Under the pieces are notes generated by a model, which saw only the letters and a program-made list of their open reading frames with translations, was not told where the DNA came from and ran no database searches. Of a stretch of DNA of 59,563 bases, positions 51,215-59,563 are shown piece by piece (the stretch's first letter is position 1; each line of letters opens with the position of its first letter). Origin of the DNA: Burkholderiales bacterium (GTDB lineage Bacteria; Pseudomonadota; Gammaproteobacteria; Burkholderiales; Burkholderiaceae_C); the NCBI GenBank assembly GCA_017307865.1, contig JAFKGE010000040.1, positions 1 through 59,563 of the forward strand, written 5' to 3'. The position numbers and the translations under genes were made by a program.

Positions 51215-51331
51215 TTTGGATGCAGGAAAGAGGCTTGGGAGGCTCTTTCCTTCGGCCGATTCGCCCGGCCAATCACCGGGCCGTGCCTTTTCAAATTCCC
51301 AGTCATCGATCTCTAGCAAGGAATTGCCAAA

Positions 51332-51691
51332 ATGAACAAGTCGCTCGTTCTCGCCGCCCTGGTGGCCGCCGTTGCCCTGTCTGCCTGCGGCAAGAAGGAA
51401 GAAGCCGCGCCGGCGCCCGCTCCGGCCGCCGAGGCGCCCGCTGCCGCTGCCGCCAATGAAGCGGCCACCGCCGCCGCCAACGCCGCCTCGGCTGCCGGCG
51501 CCGCCGTGACCGAGGCCGCCTCGGCCGCTGGCGCTGCCGCCAACCAGGTTGCCGACAAGGCCGCCGAAGCCGGTGCCGCCGCCGGTGCCGCCGTGACCAA
51601 CGCCGCCGACAAGGCCGCCGACGCCGTGGGCAACGCCGCTTCGGCCGCCGCCACCGCTGCCGCCGAGGCCGCCAGCGCTGCCAAGCAGTGA
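51332..51691 (+). CDS. Alanine-rich small lipoprotein
   Basis: The 119-residue product has a lipoprotein signal with lipobox LSAC (Cys19), then a Lys-Lys-Glu-Glu start and a long alanine-rich stretch with recurring [34 protein letters not shown] units. Nearly two thirds of the mature part is alanine. A long amphipathic helix, comparable to Lpp in style but without its C-terminal Lys, is likely. GCAAGGAATTGCCAAA precedes the ATG; a strong hairpin follows. Function unknown; a cell-envelope structural role is inferred. Confidence 0.8.
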   Translation: MNKSLVLAALVAAVALSACGKKEEAAPAPAPAAEAPAAAAANEAATAAANAASAAGAAVTEAASAAGAAANQVADKAAEAGAAAGAAVTNAADKAADAVGNAASAAATAAAEAASAAKQ

Positions 51692-51734
51692 TGAACGCCT
51701 GGGGCGCGCGGCCCATCGGCCGCCGCGCCCCACC

Positions 51735-51770
51735 ATGAAAAATGCCACCTGATGCGGTGGCATTTTTCAT
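51735..51770. terminator. Bidirectional terminator
   Basis: ATGAAAAATGCCACC / GGTGGCATTTTTCAT, a perfect 15-bp stem with loop TGATGC. Ends the lipoprotein transcript; the last core-genome element before the island. Confidence 0.9.
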
Positions 51771-51945
51771 TTCACCATGACTCCAGCACCGAACTTCGCT
51801 GGACTACGCCGAAGCCAGATACAGCAGGTTTATCAATAACTTAGGCGAGTTCAACATATGCCGGTGCTTTCCGAAACCTGACCCGGCTTCCCCTCTGCTG
51901 GCCCCTACAAGGCTCCTGGGAATCGGGTCTTTCCGAGGAGTCATC
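51771..51945. other. Probable left boundary (attL) region of a genomic island
   Basis: 175 bp between the last core gene's terminator and the integrase start. No gene or tRNA is found. Composition shifts here from strongly GC-rich to moderate, and an AT patch (TTTATCAATAACTTAGG) lies near 51829-51846. Integrases of this type sit next to their att site, so attL should be in or just left of this stretch. The exact core cannot be named without the other end. Confidence 0.45.
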
Positions 51946-53145
51946 ATGGCGAAAATCAAGCTCACCAAGTCCGCAGTCGATGCGACACAACCCCAGGCGC
52001 AGGCCATCGAACTCCGGGACACGTTGGTGCCCGGCTTCCTGTGCAAGGTTACACCAGCGGGCCGCAAGGTCTTCATGGTTCAGTACCGCACAAATGCCGG
52101 CGAGCGCCGCAAGCCCGCCTTGGGCCTGTACGGGGAACTGACCGTCGAGCAGGCCCGCTCGCTGGCGCAGGAATGGCTGGCCCAGGTGCGCCGGGGCGGC
52201 GACCCGTCAGCCGACAAGGCGACTGCGCGCAAAGCTCCCACGGTGAAGGAGCTATGCACGAAGTTCATGGAGGACTACTCCAAGCTGCGCAACAAGTTCA
52301 GCACGCAGGAAGGCTACCAGAGCGTCATCGACCGCAACATCGTTCCGATGATTGGCCGCATGAAAGTTCAGGACGTGAAGCGCCCGGACGTGGCCGGGAT
52401 GATGAAGAAGATGACGCACAAGCCGGCCGACGCGAACCGGACGTTCAGCGTCATGCGCCGGATGTTCAATCTGGCCGAGGTGTGGGGCTACCGGCCCGAT
52501 GGCACCAATCCGTGCCGCCACGTCCCGATGTTCCCCAACGGCAAGGCCACCCACCTCATCAGCGACGAGGACATGGGCAAGCTATTCCGTCATCTTGAGC
52601 ATCTGGAGACCGAGGGGCTGGAGAACTACGTCATCCCACTGGCGATCCGGCTGCAATTCGAGTTCGCCGGCCGTCGCGGCGAAATCGTCACGCTTCAATG
52701 GGATTGGGTGGACTTCGAGAACCGGCGCGTCGTCTGGCCCGACAGCAAGACTGGCGGCATGTCCAAGCCCATGAGCGAGGAAGCCTATCGGCTGCTTGCG
52801 GCGGCACCGCGCCAAGATGGTTGCCCTCATGTGCTGCCGTCCCCGAGCCATCCCGGCCAACACCTGACCACGGGCGAGTATTACAACGGCTGGAGCCGCG
52901 CGCTCAAAGCAGCCGGTGCCGCGCATGTGGGCACGCACGGCATCCGGCATCGTTCCGCGACCGATATTGCCAACTCGGGTATCCCGGTCAAGGTCGGCAT
53001 GGCGCTGACCGCGCACAAGACCGTGGCGATGTTCATGCGTTACGTCCACACCGAGGATGACCCCGTGCGCAAGGCGGCCGAACTGGTGGCGAATCGGCGC
53101 AAGACGATCACTGGCGCATCGCGCACCGCGGAGGCGACGGCATGA
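51946..53145 (+). CDS. Tyrosine recombinase / integrase (P4-like, DUF4102 arm domain)
   Basis: The 399-residue product has an N-terminal arm-binding domain (KLTKSAVDATQPQAQAIELRDTLVPGFLCKVTPAGRKVFMVQYRTNAGERRKPALGLYGELTVEQAR), a core-binding domain, and a catalytic domain with Arg in FEFAGRRGEIVTLQW, Lys in DSKTGG, HGIRHR (His/Arg), the second His in LTAHKT and nucleophile Tyr in FMRYVH. All catalytic residues are present. CCGAGGAGTCATC precedes the ATG. The stop overlaps the following nuclease gene by 4 bp. It marks the left end of an integrated element. Confidence 0.93.
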   Translation: MAKIKLTKSAVDATQPQAQAIELRDTLVPGFLCKVTPAGRKVFMVQYRTNAGERRKPALGLYGELTVEQARSLAQEWLAQVRRGGDPSADKATARKAPTVKELCTKFMEDYSKLRNKFSTQEGYQSVIDRNIVPMIGRMKVQDVKRPDVAGMMKKMTHKPADANRTFSVMRRMFNLAEVWGYRPDGTNPCRHVPMFPNGKATHLISDEDMGKLFRHLEHLETEGLENYVIPLAIRLQFEFAGRRGEIVTLQWDWVDFENRRVVWPDSKTGGMSKPMSEEAYRLLAAAPRQDGCPHVLPSPSHPGQHLTTGEYYNGWSRALKAAGAAHVGTHGIRHRSATDIANSGIPVKVGMALTAHKTVAMFMRYVHTEDDPVRKAAELVANRRKTITGASRTAEATA

Positions 53146-54209
53146 CCACGCGCAAGGCATCTGTTGCATCGCCCGTTGCGCCGACGGCGCTACTGGGCGA
53201 CATTCGGGCGCTGATCGAGGCGGCGCGCAAGCGCGCCGCCTCGACGGTCAATAGCGAGTTGACGATGCTTTACTGGCGCATCGGCCAGCGCATCCGCTCG
53301 CAGGTCTTGGACGGACGTCGGGGCGCCTACGGGAAGGAAGTGCTGCCCACGTTGGGGGCGCAACTGGTGAAGGAGTACGGCGGCAGCTTTGCCGAGCAGA
53401 ACCTGCGCCGGATGGTGCAATTCGCCGCCACCTTCCCCGACGAGCAAATTCTCGTATCACTGATACGAGAATTGAGCTGGACGCACTTCATCGCCCTGAT
53501 CCCGCTGAAAGACCCGCTCCAGCGGGACTACTACGCGCAGATGGCGAGCGCCGAACGCTGGAGCGTGCGGACACTGCGCGAGCGCATCGACTCGATGCTG
53601 TACGAGCGCACGGTGCTGTCCAAAAAACCGGAGGAAACCATCGCGCAGGAGCTGGCGACCCTGCGCGACGCGCAGCGCATAACGCCGACGCTGGTCATGC
53701 GCGATCCGTACATCCTCGACTTCCTGGGGCTGCGGGATAGCTGGCAGGAAGGCGACCTGGAGGCGGCGATCATCCGTGAAATGGAATCCTTCCTGCTGGA
53801 ACTGGGCGCGGGTTTCTCCTTCGTCGCCCGGCAGAAGCGCATCCAGATCGACGACGAGGATTTCCACCTCGACCTGCTGTTCTACAACCGCAAGCTGCGC
53901 CGGCTGGTGGCGGTGGAATTGAAGATCGGCGAGTTCAAGGCCGCGTATAAGGGGCAGATGGAGCTTTATCTGCGCTGGCTCGACAAGCACGAACGGGAGC
54001 CGGAGGAAGCCTCGCCGCTGGGGATCATCCTTTGCACGGGCAAGAAGCGCGAGCAGATCGAGTTGTTGGAGTTGGATAAGTCCGGCATCCATGTGGCCGA
54101 GTACCTAACCAGCTTGCCGCCGCGTGCGGTGTTGGGCGAGCGGTTGCAGCAGGCGACCGAGCGGGCACGGTTGCAGATCGAGCAGCGGCAGCCTGGCGAA
54201 AAGTCCTGA
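53142..54209 (+). CDS. DUF1016 / YhcG-like PDDEXK nuclease-family protein
   Basis: The 355-residue product has an N-terminal DUF1016 helical domain (ARKRAASTVNSELTMLYWRIGQRI, YGKEVLPTLGAQLVKEYGGSFAEQNLRRMVQFAATFPD) and a C-terminal PDDEXK-like nuclease domain with Asp in DEDFHLDLLFYNRKLRRLVAVELKIGEF, whose E-L-K completes the catalytic triad. YhcG proteins often travel with type I restriction genes and mobile DNA. Its ATG overlaps the integrase stop (ATGA), so it is co-translated with the recombinase. Role in defence, or in keeping the island, is inferred. Confidence 0.9.
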   Translation: MTTRKASVASPVAPTALLGDIRALIEAARKRAASTVNSELTMLYWRIGQRIRSQVLDGRRGAYGKEVLPTLGAQLVKEYGGSFAEQNLRRMVQFAATFPDEQILVSLIRELSWTHFIALIPLKDPLQRDYYAQMASAERWSVRTLRERIDSMLYERTVLSKKPEETIAQELATLRDAQRITPTLVMRDPYILDFLGLRDSWQEGDLEAAIIREMESFLLELGAGFSFVARQKRIQIDDEDFHLDLLFYNRKLRRLVAVELKIGEFKAAYKGQMELYLRWLDKHEREPEEASPLGIILCTGKKREQIELLELDKSGIHVAEYLTSLPPRAVLGERLQQATERARLQIEQRQPGEKS

Positions 54210-54310
54210 CGGCAACATCCGGGTATTCCGGCGCGCTGCCATCGGACTTGCAGGCTGCGTGTCCAGTTCACCCTGCCGTCCGTCACGGTTGGCAAGTAGA
54301 ACGAAGGATC

Positions 54311-56260
54311 TCACGCGAGCCGAGGACGCCGAGCTTTTGCCGAGTTCAGGGCGAAGCCCGCCAGGGCGATGACGAGTACCAGTGCCTGCGCGATGGTGGT
54401 CTCCGCAGACGGATAGATGCCGAGCACTTCGATACGTGGCCAATGGATCGGGCTGGCGCTCAACCAGCCCGCCTCCTGGAGACCTGCAACCCCCTTGCCG
54501 GCGAGCACGACGGCGAGCACTGCCACCAGGATCGAGCTGAGGCTGAAGAACTTGCCAATCGGCATGCGGGCGCTGGTGCGCAGCATGAGCCATCCGAGGA
54601 CAGCAAGGACGGCCATCCCGCCCAGCAACCCACCGAGCAAGGCGCCGTTGTTGCCGTCGCCGGCCAGCGCCGAGTAAAAGAGCACGGTCTCGAAAACTTC
54701 CCGGTAGACCGCAATGAAAGACAGCGCGAACAACGCCCACGCCGAGCGCCGCGTCATTGCTACGGAGAGCTTCTCCTTCAGATAGGCCTGCCATTTGCCG
54801 GCCGTGCTCTTCTGGTGCATCCAGAGGCCGACACTCAGCAGAACGATGGCGGCAAAGAGTGACGACAACCCTTCGGTCACCTCCCGGCTGGCACCGCTGA
54901 TGCTCACGAAGTAGGTGGCCACGGCCCAGGTCAGGCCGCCGCAGGCGAGCGCAACAATCCAGCCGCCGTGGACGTAGGCCAGGACGTCGCGCCGTTCGGC
55001 CTTCTTCAGGAAGGCCACCATGCCGACGACGATCAGCAGCGCCTCCACGCCCTCGCGCAGCAAGATGGTGATCGACGCAATGAAGGTGGTCAGCGGGTCG
55101 GCCTTGTCCGCCCCCAGTTCGGTATCGACCTGGGCAAAGAGGTAGTCCAGCTTCTGTGCCGTGGCGTCGGCCTGTTCCAGCTTGCCGCTGGCGAGCGCGC
55201 CGCGATAGGCCAGCATGGCGTTTTCCACTTCGGTGAGCAGCACCTGGTTGCGTGCGCGCAAAGCGGCTTCGAGTGGCTCGAAGCCATCCAGATAGGCGGA
55301 CAAGCCCAAGCGCGTCGCGTCGGCCTGGTCGCCTGCGCGGGCTGCGGCAAGGCTCTCCTGCAGGCGCGTGCGGGCCAGGCCCAGCCCGCCTGTGCCGTTG
55401 GCAGCGACAGTCACCTCCGGGTGGCTGCGGACGTAGGCGGTCAGGTCGCGTGCCGCGTCTGGCGTCATCCGTTCGGACAAGGCCGCCTCCGTCAGCGTGG
55501 CCGCGGCTGCCAGATCGGGAAAAACGGCCTTGGCGGCAGCGTCCTTGCCCCAGGCCTGTTCACCGCGCGTGCGCATGGCGTCGTCGTGCGACAGTGTCCC
55601 GGCGAAAAATGCCAATGCCCACCGATCCTCGTCGGAGAGCGTGGCGAAACTGGGCATCGACGTGCCGGTCACGCCTTGAGAAATGACTTGGTACAGCGCG
55701 AGCACGCTGCGCGAACGGGCACGGTCACGATCGGTGAATGCGATCGGCGGCGGGTCGAGTTTCACTCCCAGCGGGCCATCGCCCCGGCCGGTGGCCCCGT
55801 GGCAGGCTGCGCAATTGGCCTCGAACAGCACTTTGGCGCGCGCGAGATCCGGCGGCTTGGCCGGCGAGAGCGGGAACGGATAGGCCTTCACCAGCGCCGC
55901 GGCCAATGCGTGGGCACTGTCGGCCACGACCTTGGCGTCCGCTTTCGCGGCGATGAGATCGCTGAGCGCCTTGGCTTGCCGCTGCAAATCCGGGAGCGCG
56001 GGTGTGCTCGGCAGTGCCGTGAGTTGCTGCGCCGCCGTCGCAGCAAACTCCTTCATTTCTTCGTACTCGCTGGCCTTTTGAACCTTGCCATCGCTGACCG
56101 CGCCGCCGTAATCGACCGCGAGGTAGTCCAGCAACTGCCAGGTCTGCTTGGCCTGGTCGCTTGCGGCAGGGCCGGCCGCCCAGGCGGGAGAAACCGACCA
56201 CAGCGCAAGCAGTGCGGCCATCGCCAGGAATCGCCTGGCGCAAAGAAAGAGCATTTTCAT
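54311..56260 (-). CDS. pbrT: FTR1-family permease with cytochrome c domain (PbrT type)
   Basis: The 649-residue product joins three parts: a signal peptide (cleavage near AWA-AG, 28-30); a periplasmic cytochrome c domain with haem site CAACH (C150, C153, H154) and likely axial M202; and an FTR1 iron/lead permease with about seven helices and two REXXE motifs (LREGVEALL 401-409 and YREVFETVL 519-527). In Cupriavidus metallidurans, PbrT of this design takes up Pb(II); others oxidise and import iron. It lies 117 bp downstream of the P-type ATPase gene, same strand. The name is by resemblance; iron import is the alternative. Confidence 0.85.
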   Translation of the reverse strand: MKMLFLCARRFLAMAALLALWSVSPAWAAGPAASDQAKQTWQLLDYLAVDYGGAVSDGKVQKASEYEEMKEFAATAAQQLTALPSTPALPDLQRQAKALSDLIAAKADAKVVADSAHALAAALVKAYPFPLSPAKPPDLARAKVLFEANCAACHGATGRGDGPLGVKLDPPPIAFTDRDRARSRSVLALYQVISQGVTGTSMPSFATLSDEDRWALAFFAGTLSHDDAMRTRGEQAWGKDAAAKAVFPDLAAAATLTEAALSERMTPDAARDLTAYVRSHPEVTVAANGTGGLGLARTRLQESLAAARAGDQADATRLGLSAYLDGFEPLEAALRARNQVLLTEVENAMLAYRGALASGKLEQADATAQKLDYLFAQVDTELGADKADPLTTFIASITILLREGVEALLIVVGMVAFLKKAERRDVLAYVHGGWIVALACGGLTWAVATYFVSISGASREVTEGLSSLFAAIVLLSVGLWMHQKSTAGKWQAYLKEKLSVAMTRRSAWALFALSFIAVYREVFETVLFYSALAGDGNNGALLGGLLGGMAVLAVLGWLMLRTSARMPIGKFFSLSSILVAVLAVVLAGKGVAGLQEAGWLSASPIHWPRIEVLGIYPSAETTIAQALVLVIALAGFALNSAKARRPRLA

Positions 56261-56321
56261 GTTGTAGTGGCGTTATTGATTCTCGTTCTGCCGGCGACTC
56301 GCATCGCGGCTTAGAGGAAAG

Positions 56322-56334
56322 GTGATCCGGTGCT
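56322..56334 (-). repeat. 13-bp motif shared upstream of both metal genes, copy 1
   Basis: AGCACCGGATCAC on the minus strand, 62 bp before the permease start. An exact second copy lies 57 bp before the ATPase start (59377-59389). Confidence 0.5.
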
Positions 56335-56377
56335 GCGAGGCGAACCAGGAGGGGCCGATTGACCCGCAAGTCCCCGT

Positions 56378-59320
56378 TCAGCCCTTTTCGCCTGCGCCCG
56401 TGGTCGGCGAGCGCAGCAGGCGCAACCCGTTGAAGACCACCGCGAGGCTTGCACCCATGTCGGCCAGGATGGCGAGCCACAGGCTGGCGTAGCCGGTGAA
56501 CGCCAGCACCAAGAAGACGGCCTTGATGCCCAGGGCGAACACGATGTTGGCCGTCAGGATGGCGCCGACGCGCTGCGACAGCCGGATGAATTCCGGCAGC
56601 TTGCGCAGGTCGTCCTGCATCAGCGCCACGTCGGCGGTCTCGATGGCTGTATCCGTGCCGGCCGCACCCATGGCGAAACCGATGCTCGACTTCGCCAGGG
56701 CCGGTGCATCGTTGACGCCATCGCCCACCATGCCGACCGGGCCGCGCACGAGCATGGCGTCAATGGCCTGCAGCTTATCTTGCGGCAGCAGTTCGCCCTT
56801 TGCGCTGGCGATCCCTACTTGGGCTGCCACCGCCTGGGCGGTCTTGAGGTTGTCGCCGGTCAGCATGACGGGCTCGATGCCGAGCGACTTCAGCTCCGCG
56901 ACGGCCTGGCGGCTGGTCTCGCGCACGGTGTCGGCGACAGCCAGCACCGCCAGAACTTCCCGGTCGGTTGCCAAGACCACGGCCGTCTTTGCCTGAAGCT
57001 CCAGTGCATCGAGCTGCGCTTCCAACGCGGGCGAGCAGATGCCCAGTTCCTCGATCAGCCGATGATTGCCGACGTAGTAGGTGCTGCCGTTCACGTTTCC
57101 CTTGACGCCGCGTCCGGGAAGCGCCTCGAACCGCTCGACGGCGGAGAGCGGCGCATTGCCGTGTCCCGCAACGATGGCCGCGGCCACGGGATGCTCCGAG
57201 AGCGCATCGATGCTCGCGGCCAGACGCAGCGCCTCGTCTTTCGCCATGGCGCCCTGCGCAATGACGTCCGTGAGCGCGGGACGTCCATGGGTCAGGGTGC
57301 CGGTCTTGTCCAGGGCCACGCACTTCAGGTGTCGCCCCTGCTCAAGGTAAAGCCCGCCCTTGACGAGAATGCCCCGGCGCGCAGCGGCCGCCAGGCCGCT
57401 GACGACCGTGACCGGCGTGGAGATCACGAGCGCACAGGGGCAGGCGATGACCAGCATCACCAGCGCCTTGTAGACCCACTCAAACCAAGGTTGCCCGAAA
57501 ACGAGCGGAGGAATGACCGCAACGGCCAGTGCGACCGCAAACACCGCAGGCGTGTAGATGCTGGCGAATTGGTCCACGAAGCGCTGCGTGGGCGCGCGCT
57601 GTCCCTGCGCCTCCTGGACCGACCGCGCGATGCGGTCCAGCGTCGTCTCGCCCTTGCGCGAGGTGACGCGGAACTCCAGCGTGCCGCGCTCGTTGATGGT
57701 GCCGGCGAACACCGTGGCACCCGTGGTCTTCTCCACCGGCATGCTCTCGCCGGTGATCGGTGCCTGGTTCACTGACGACTGGCCCGCGACGACTTCGCCG
57801 TCCAGCGCGATGCGCTCGCCCGGGCGCACCCGCACGACGCTTCCGAGGGCTACCGTATCCGCCTTGACTTCGCGCCATTGCCCATCGGGCTGGCGCACCA
57901 GGGCACTCTCGGGCGCGAGGTCCATCAGTTTGCGGATCGCATTGCGGGCCCGGTCCAGGCTCAGGGCCTCGATCATCTCGGCGATGCCAAAGAGCCAGAT
58001 GACCACCGCCGCCTCGGGCCACTGGCCGATCAGCGCCGCGCCGATGACGGCAACCGTCATCAGCAGGTTCATGTTCAGCGAGCGCGTCTTGAGCGCAATC
58101 CAGCCCTTCTTGAGGGTCTCCACACCCCCGAGGCCAATGGCCGCAAGGCAGGCCAGGACGATGGGCCAGGATGCCTCTGGCAACCCGGCAAAGACCAGGG
58201 CCTCTGCCCCGAGCGCCAGCACCCCGGCCATCACCATGCGCACCCATTGCCCACGCGAGATGCCCGCGCCGAACGCACGTGTGCCGGAAGATGCCGGATC
58301 GGTCGTGCTTTGAAGCACCGGGGCCATGCCGAGCCGTTCGATCGCCGCCGTCACGGGTGCCAGGTCGGACAGCTCGTGGCTCACGGTCAGCGTGCGGCCC
58401 ATCAGGTTGAAATCCAGGGCCTTCACGCCGGGCATGCCTTCGAGCGCCTTGCGCAGCAGGCCTTCCTCGGTCGGGCAGTCCATTTTTTCGATGAGGTACA
58501 CAGCCTGGCCTTGCGGCCCGGTGTCGCCAGCGCGCTCGATGCTGGCCTTCATGCCCACGTCATTGAGCGCCTTGAGGATCGGCGCGGGGTCCCGCAGATG
58601 GTGGCGGACATCGAGCCGTCGTCCCATCAAGTCGAAATCCAGCCGCTCGATGCCCTCGACCGCGCCAAGGCGCTTGCGGATCGTTGCCTCCTCGGTGGGG
58701 CAATCCATGTTGGAGATGAAGAAGCGCGTGGCGTCTCCTGTCGCCGGTGCCGCGACTGGCGATGCCACATCGCTGATGGCAAGCCCTTCGGCCGCGACCG
58801 GCACGCCATCCGCCGGGTTTTCCACGGGCTTCATGCCCAGGCTCTCGATGATTGTGGCAATCGGCGCCGTATCGGTCAGCGAGTGGGTCACCGTCAGCGT
58901 ATGGGCCTTCAGATCGAAGTCCACGGCCCGGATTCCCGCCAGCGGCTCCAGCGCTGCGCGCAACTGGCGTTCTTCGCTGGGGCAGTCCATTTCCGGGATG
59001 AAGTAGACGACCTGCCGGGGGGCGGCCTGCACCGCCGCGTGCATGCCGATGTCGTGCAGGGCTCGCAGGATGGCGTTCTGGCCCGCGGCTTCGTGCGTCA
59101 CTTCCAGGTGGCGCCGCGCCAGATCAAAAGTCATTCCCCGGATGCCATCGATTTTTTTCAGGCGCTCGCGGATCTGGGCCTCCTCACTGGGGCAGTCCAT
59201 GTTGGCGATGGCAAATCCCGTCACGACCGGCTCCGCGGCTGTCGTCCCCGTCACCTCTATGGCCCCAGCCGGACACCCGCAGGCGGTGCCGCAGGATGTT
59301 TGCGTCATTGTGTTGCTCAT
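56378..59320 (-). CDS. Heavy-metal (Pb/Cd/Zn) P1B-type ATPase with four MDCP(S/T)EE modules
   Basis: The 980-residue pump is longer than usual ZntA/CadA (about 730) because of its N-terminus: a CGTACGC stretch, then four HMA-like modules of 65-95 residues with MDCPSEE at 41 and 111, and MDCPTEE at 205 and 280. Each has one Cys in place of the usual CxxC. The core has TGES (523), CPC (627-629), DKTGT (D671), SEHP and GDGVNDAP, and about eight helices. It exports divalent soft metals with ATP. No MerR-type regulator is seen in the window. The start at 59320 fits; alternative M5 is minor. Confidence 0.92.
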   Translation of the reverse strand: MSNTMTQTSCGTACGCPAGAIEVTGTTAAEPVVTGFAIANMDCPSEEAQIRERLKKIDGIRGMTFDLARRHLEVTHEAAGQNAILRALHDIGMHAAVQAAPRQVVYFIPEMDCPSEERQLRAALEPLAGIRAVDFDLKAHTLTVTHSLTDTAPIATIIESLGMKPVENPADGVPVAAEGLAISDVASPVAAPATGDATRFFISNMDCPTEEATIRKRLGAVEGIERLDFDLMGRRLDVRHHLRDPAPILKALNDVGMKASIERAGDTGPQGQAVYLIEKMDCPTEEGLLRKALEGMPGVKALDFNLMGRTLTVSHELSDLAPVTAAIERLGMAPVLQSTTDPASSGTRAFGAGISRGQWVRMVMAGVLALGAEALVFAGLPEASWPIVLACLAAIGLGGVETLKKGWIALKTRSLNMNLLMTVAVIGAALIGQWPEAAVVIWLFGIAEMIEALSLDRARNAIRKLMDLAPESALVRQPDGQWREVKADTVALGSVVRVRPGERIALDGEVVAGQSSVNQAPITGESMPVEKTTGATVFAGTINERGTLEFRVTSRKGETTLDRIARSVQEAQGQRAPTQRFVDQFASIYTPAVFAVALAVAVIPPLVFGQPWFEWVYKALVMLVIACPCALVISTPVTVVSGLAAAARRGILVKGGLYLEQGRHLKCVALDKTGTLTHGRPALTDVIAQGAMAKDEALRLAASIDALSEHPVAAAIVAGHGNAPLSAVERFEALPGRGVKGNVNGSTYYVGNHRLIEELGICSPALEAQLDALELQAKTAVVLATDREVLAVLAVADTVRETSRQAVAELKSLGIEPVMLTGDNLKTAQAVAAQVGIASAKGELLPQDKLQAIDAMLVRGPVGMVGDGVNDAPALAKSSIGFAMGAAGTDTAIETADVALMQDDLRKLPEFIRLSQRVGAILTANIVFALGIKAVFLVLAFTGYASLWLAILADMGASLAVVFNGLRLLRSPTTGAGEKG

Positions 59321-59376
59321 TGATTCGTCCTCAGCTTCCGGGCTTCTTGGCGTTGCGCGAGGCGCGCCCGTCCCAT

Positions 59377-59389
59377 GTGATCCGGTGCT
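59377..59389 (-). repeat. 13-bp motif shared upstream of both metal genes, copy 2
   Basis: AGCACCGGATCAC on the minus strand, 57 bp before the ATPase start; identical to 56322-56334. A common control or leader element is possible. Confidence 0.5.
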
Positions 59390-59503
59390 TGCCTGCGGTC
59401 CAGCACACGCGCGCTTGAGGGTTGGCCGGGATTACGGTTTTTTTCGCCAAAATTAGATCAAGCCGCTGATTTAAAAGCATTTTTTCGACATTGGGGACGA
59501 CAA

Positions 59504-59563
59504 ATGGAAATTCTCGTCATCTCATCCGTTTCGGGCTCCTCACTTTCGGTTGTGAAACTCGTT
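59504..59563 (+). CDS. Start of an unknown gene, cut by the window edge
   Basis: An ATG preceded by TTGGGGACGAC opens a frame of 20 codons (MEILVISSVSGSSLSVVKLV) without a stop before the window ends. The AT-rich sequence before it (about 59445-59495) could hold a promoter. It diverges from the ATPase. Nothing can be said about function. Confidence 0.3.
   Translation, partial: MEILVISSVSGSSLSVVKLV

Noticed and set aside
51771-51945. tRNA gene as integration target of the island
   Set aside because: No cloverleaf or CCA-type 3' end is visible on either strand in this gap.

Overview
The window is a GC-rich betaproteobacterial chromosome segment, most likely family Comamonadaceae (Acidovorax/Comamonas/Ottowia-like). 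This rests on the gene orders pyrG-kdsA-eno-ftsB, purM-perM facing hda, and rpsP-rimM, on protein styles (Bug-type binding protein, SWIB protein with a Lys/Ala tail, DUF486, RoxA), and on two families of short dispersed repeats that I associate with this family. No rRNA, tRNA or CRISPR array is visible.

Region 1 (1-10.6 kb) is a phenol/catechol meta-cleavage cluster. It starts beside five 23-bp tandem repeats that look like an IS21-family terminus. dmpP (phenol hydroxylase reductase), dmpQ (ferredoxin), dmpB (catechol 2,3-dioxygenase) and a GlcG/HbpS protein come first. A reversed GntR/FCD regulator and a 594-bp AT-rich control region follow, then dmpC-E-F-G-H and a Bug-type solute-binding protein. 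Together they would cleave catechol to 2-hydroxymuconic semialdehyde and take it through 4-oxalocrotonate and 2-hydroxypentadienoate to pyruvate and acetyl-CoA. The hydroxylase subunits (KLMNO), hydrolase dmpD and tautomerase dmpI are not in the window.

Region 2 (10.6-32.2 kb) mixes housekeeping and accessory metabolism: type II NADH dehydrogenase, clpB with a sigma-32-like promoter, DUF169, an aldehyde dehydrogenase, an MFS carrier, two ThDP decarboxylase-type enzymes, rraA, two EamA exporters, and isocitrate lyase behind two phased dyads. A LysR regulator diverges from a six-gene redox operon (cupin, CMD, cupin, aldo/keto reductase, SDR, frameshifted RibD-like reductase).

Region 3 (32.3-51.8 kb) is core genome: purM-perM, hda, HAD phosphatase, pcnB, folK, DUF486, DUF47-Pit phosphate uptake, rpsP-rimM, ftsB-eno-DUF1330-kdsA-pyrG, coaBC-dut, two lipoproteins, SlyD-type FKBP and RoxA. 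trmD-rplS do not follow rimM.

Region 4 (51.8 kb to the end) is the left end of a genomic island. A tyrosine recombinase is translationally overlapped by a DUF1016/PDDEXK nuclease. Then come, on the minus strand, an FTR1-cytochrome c permease (PbrT type) and a heavy-metal P1B ATPase with four unusual MDCP(S/T)EE modules. The island runs off the right edge.
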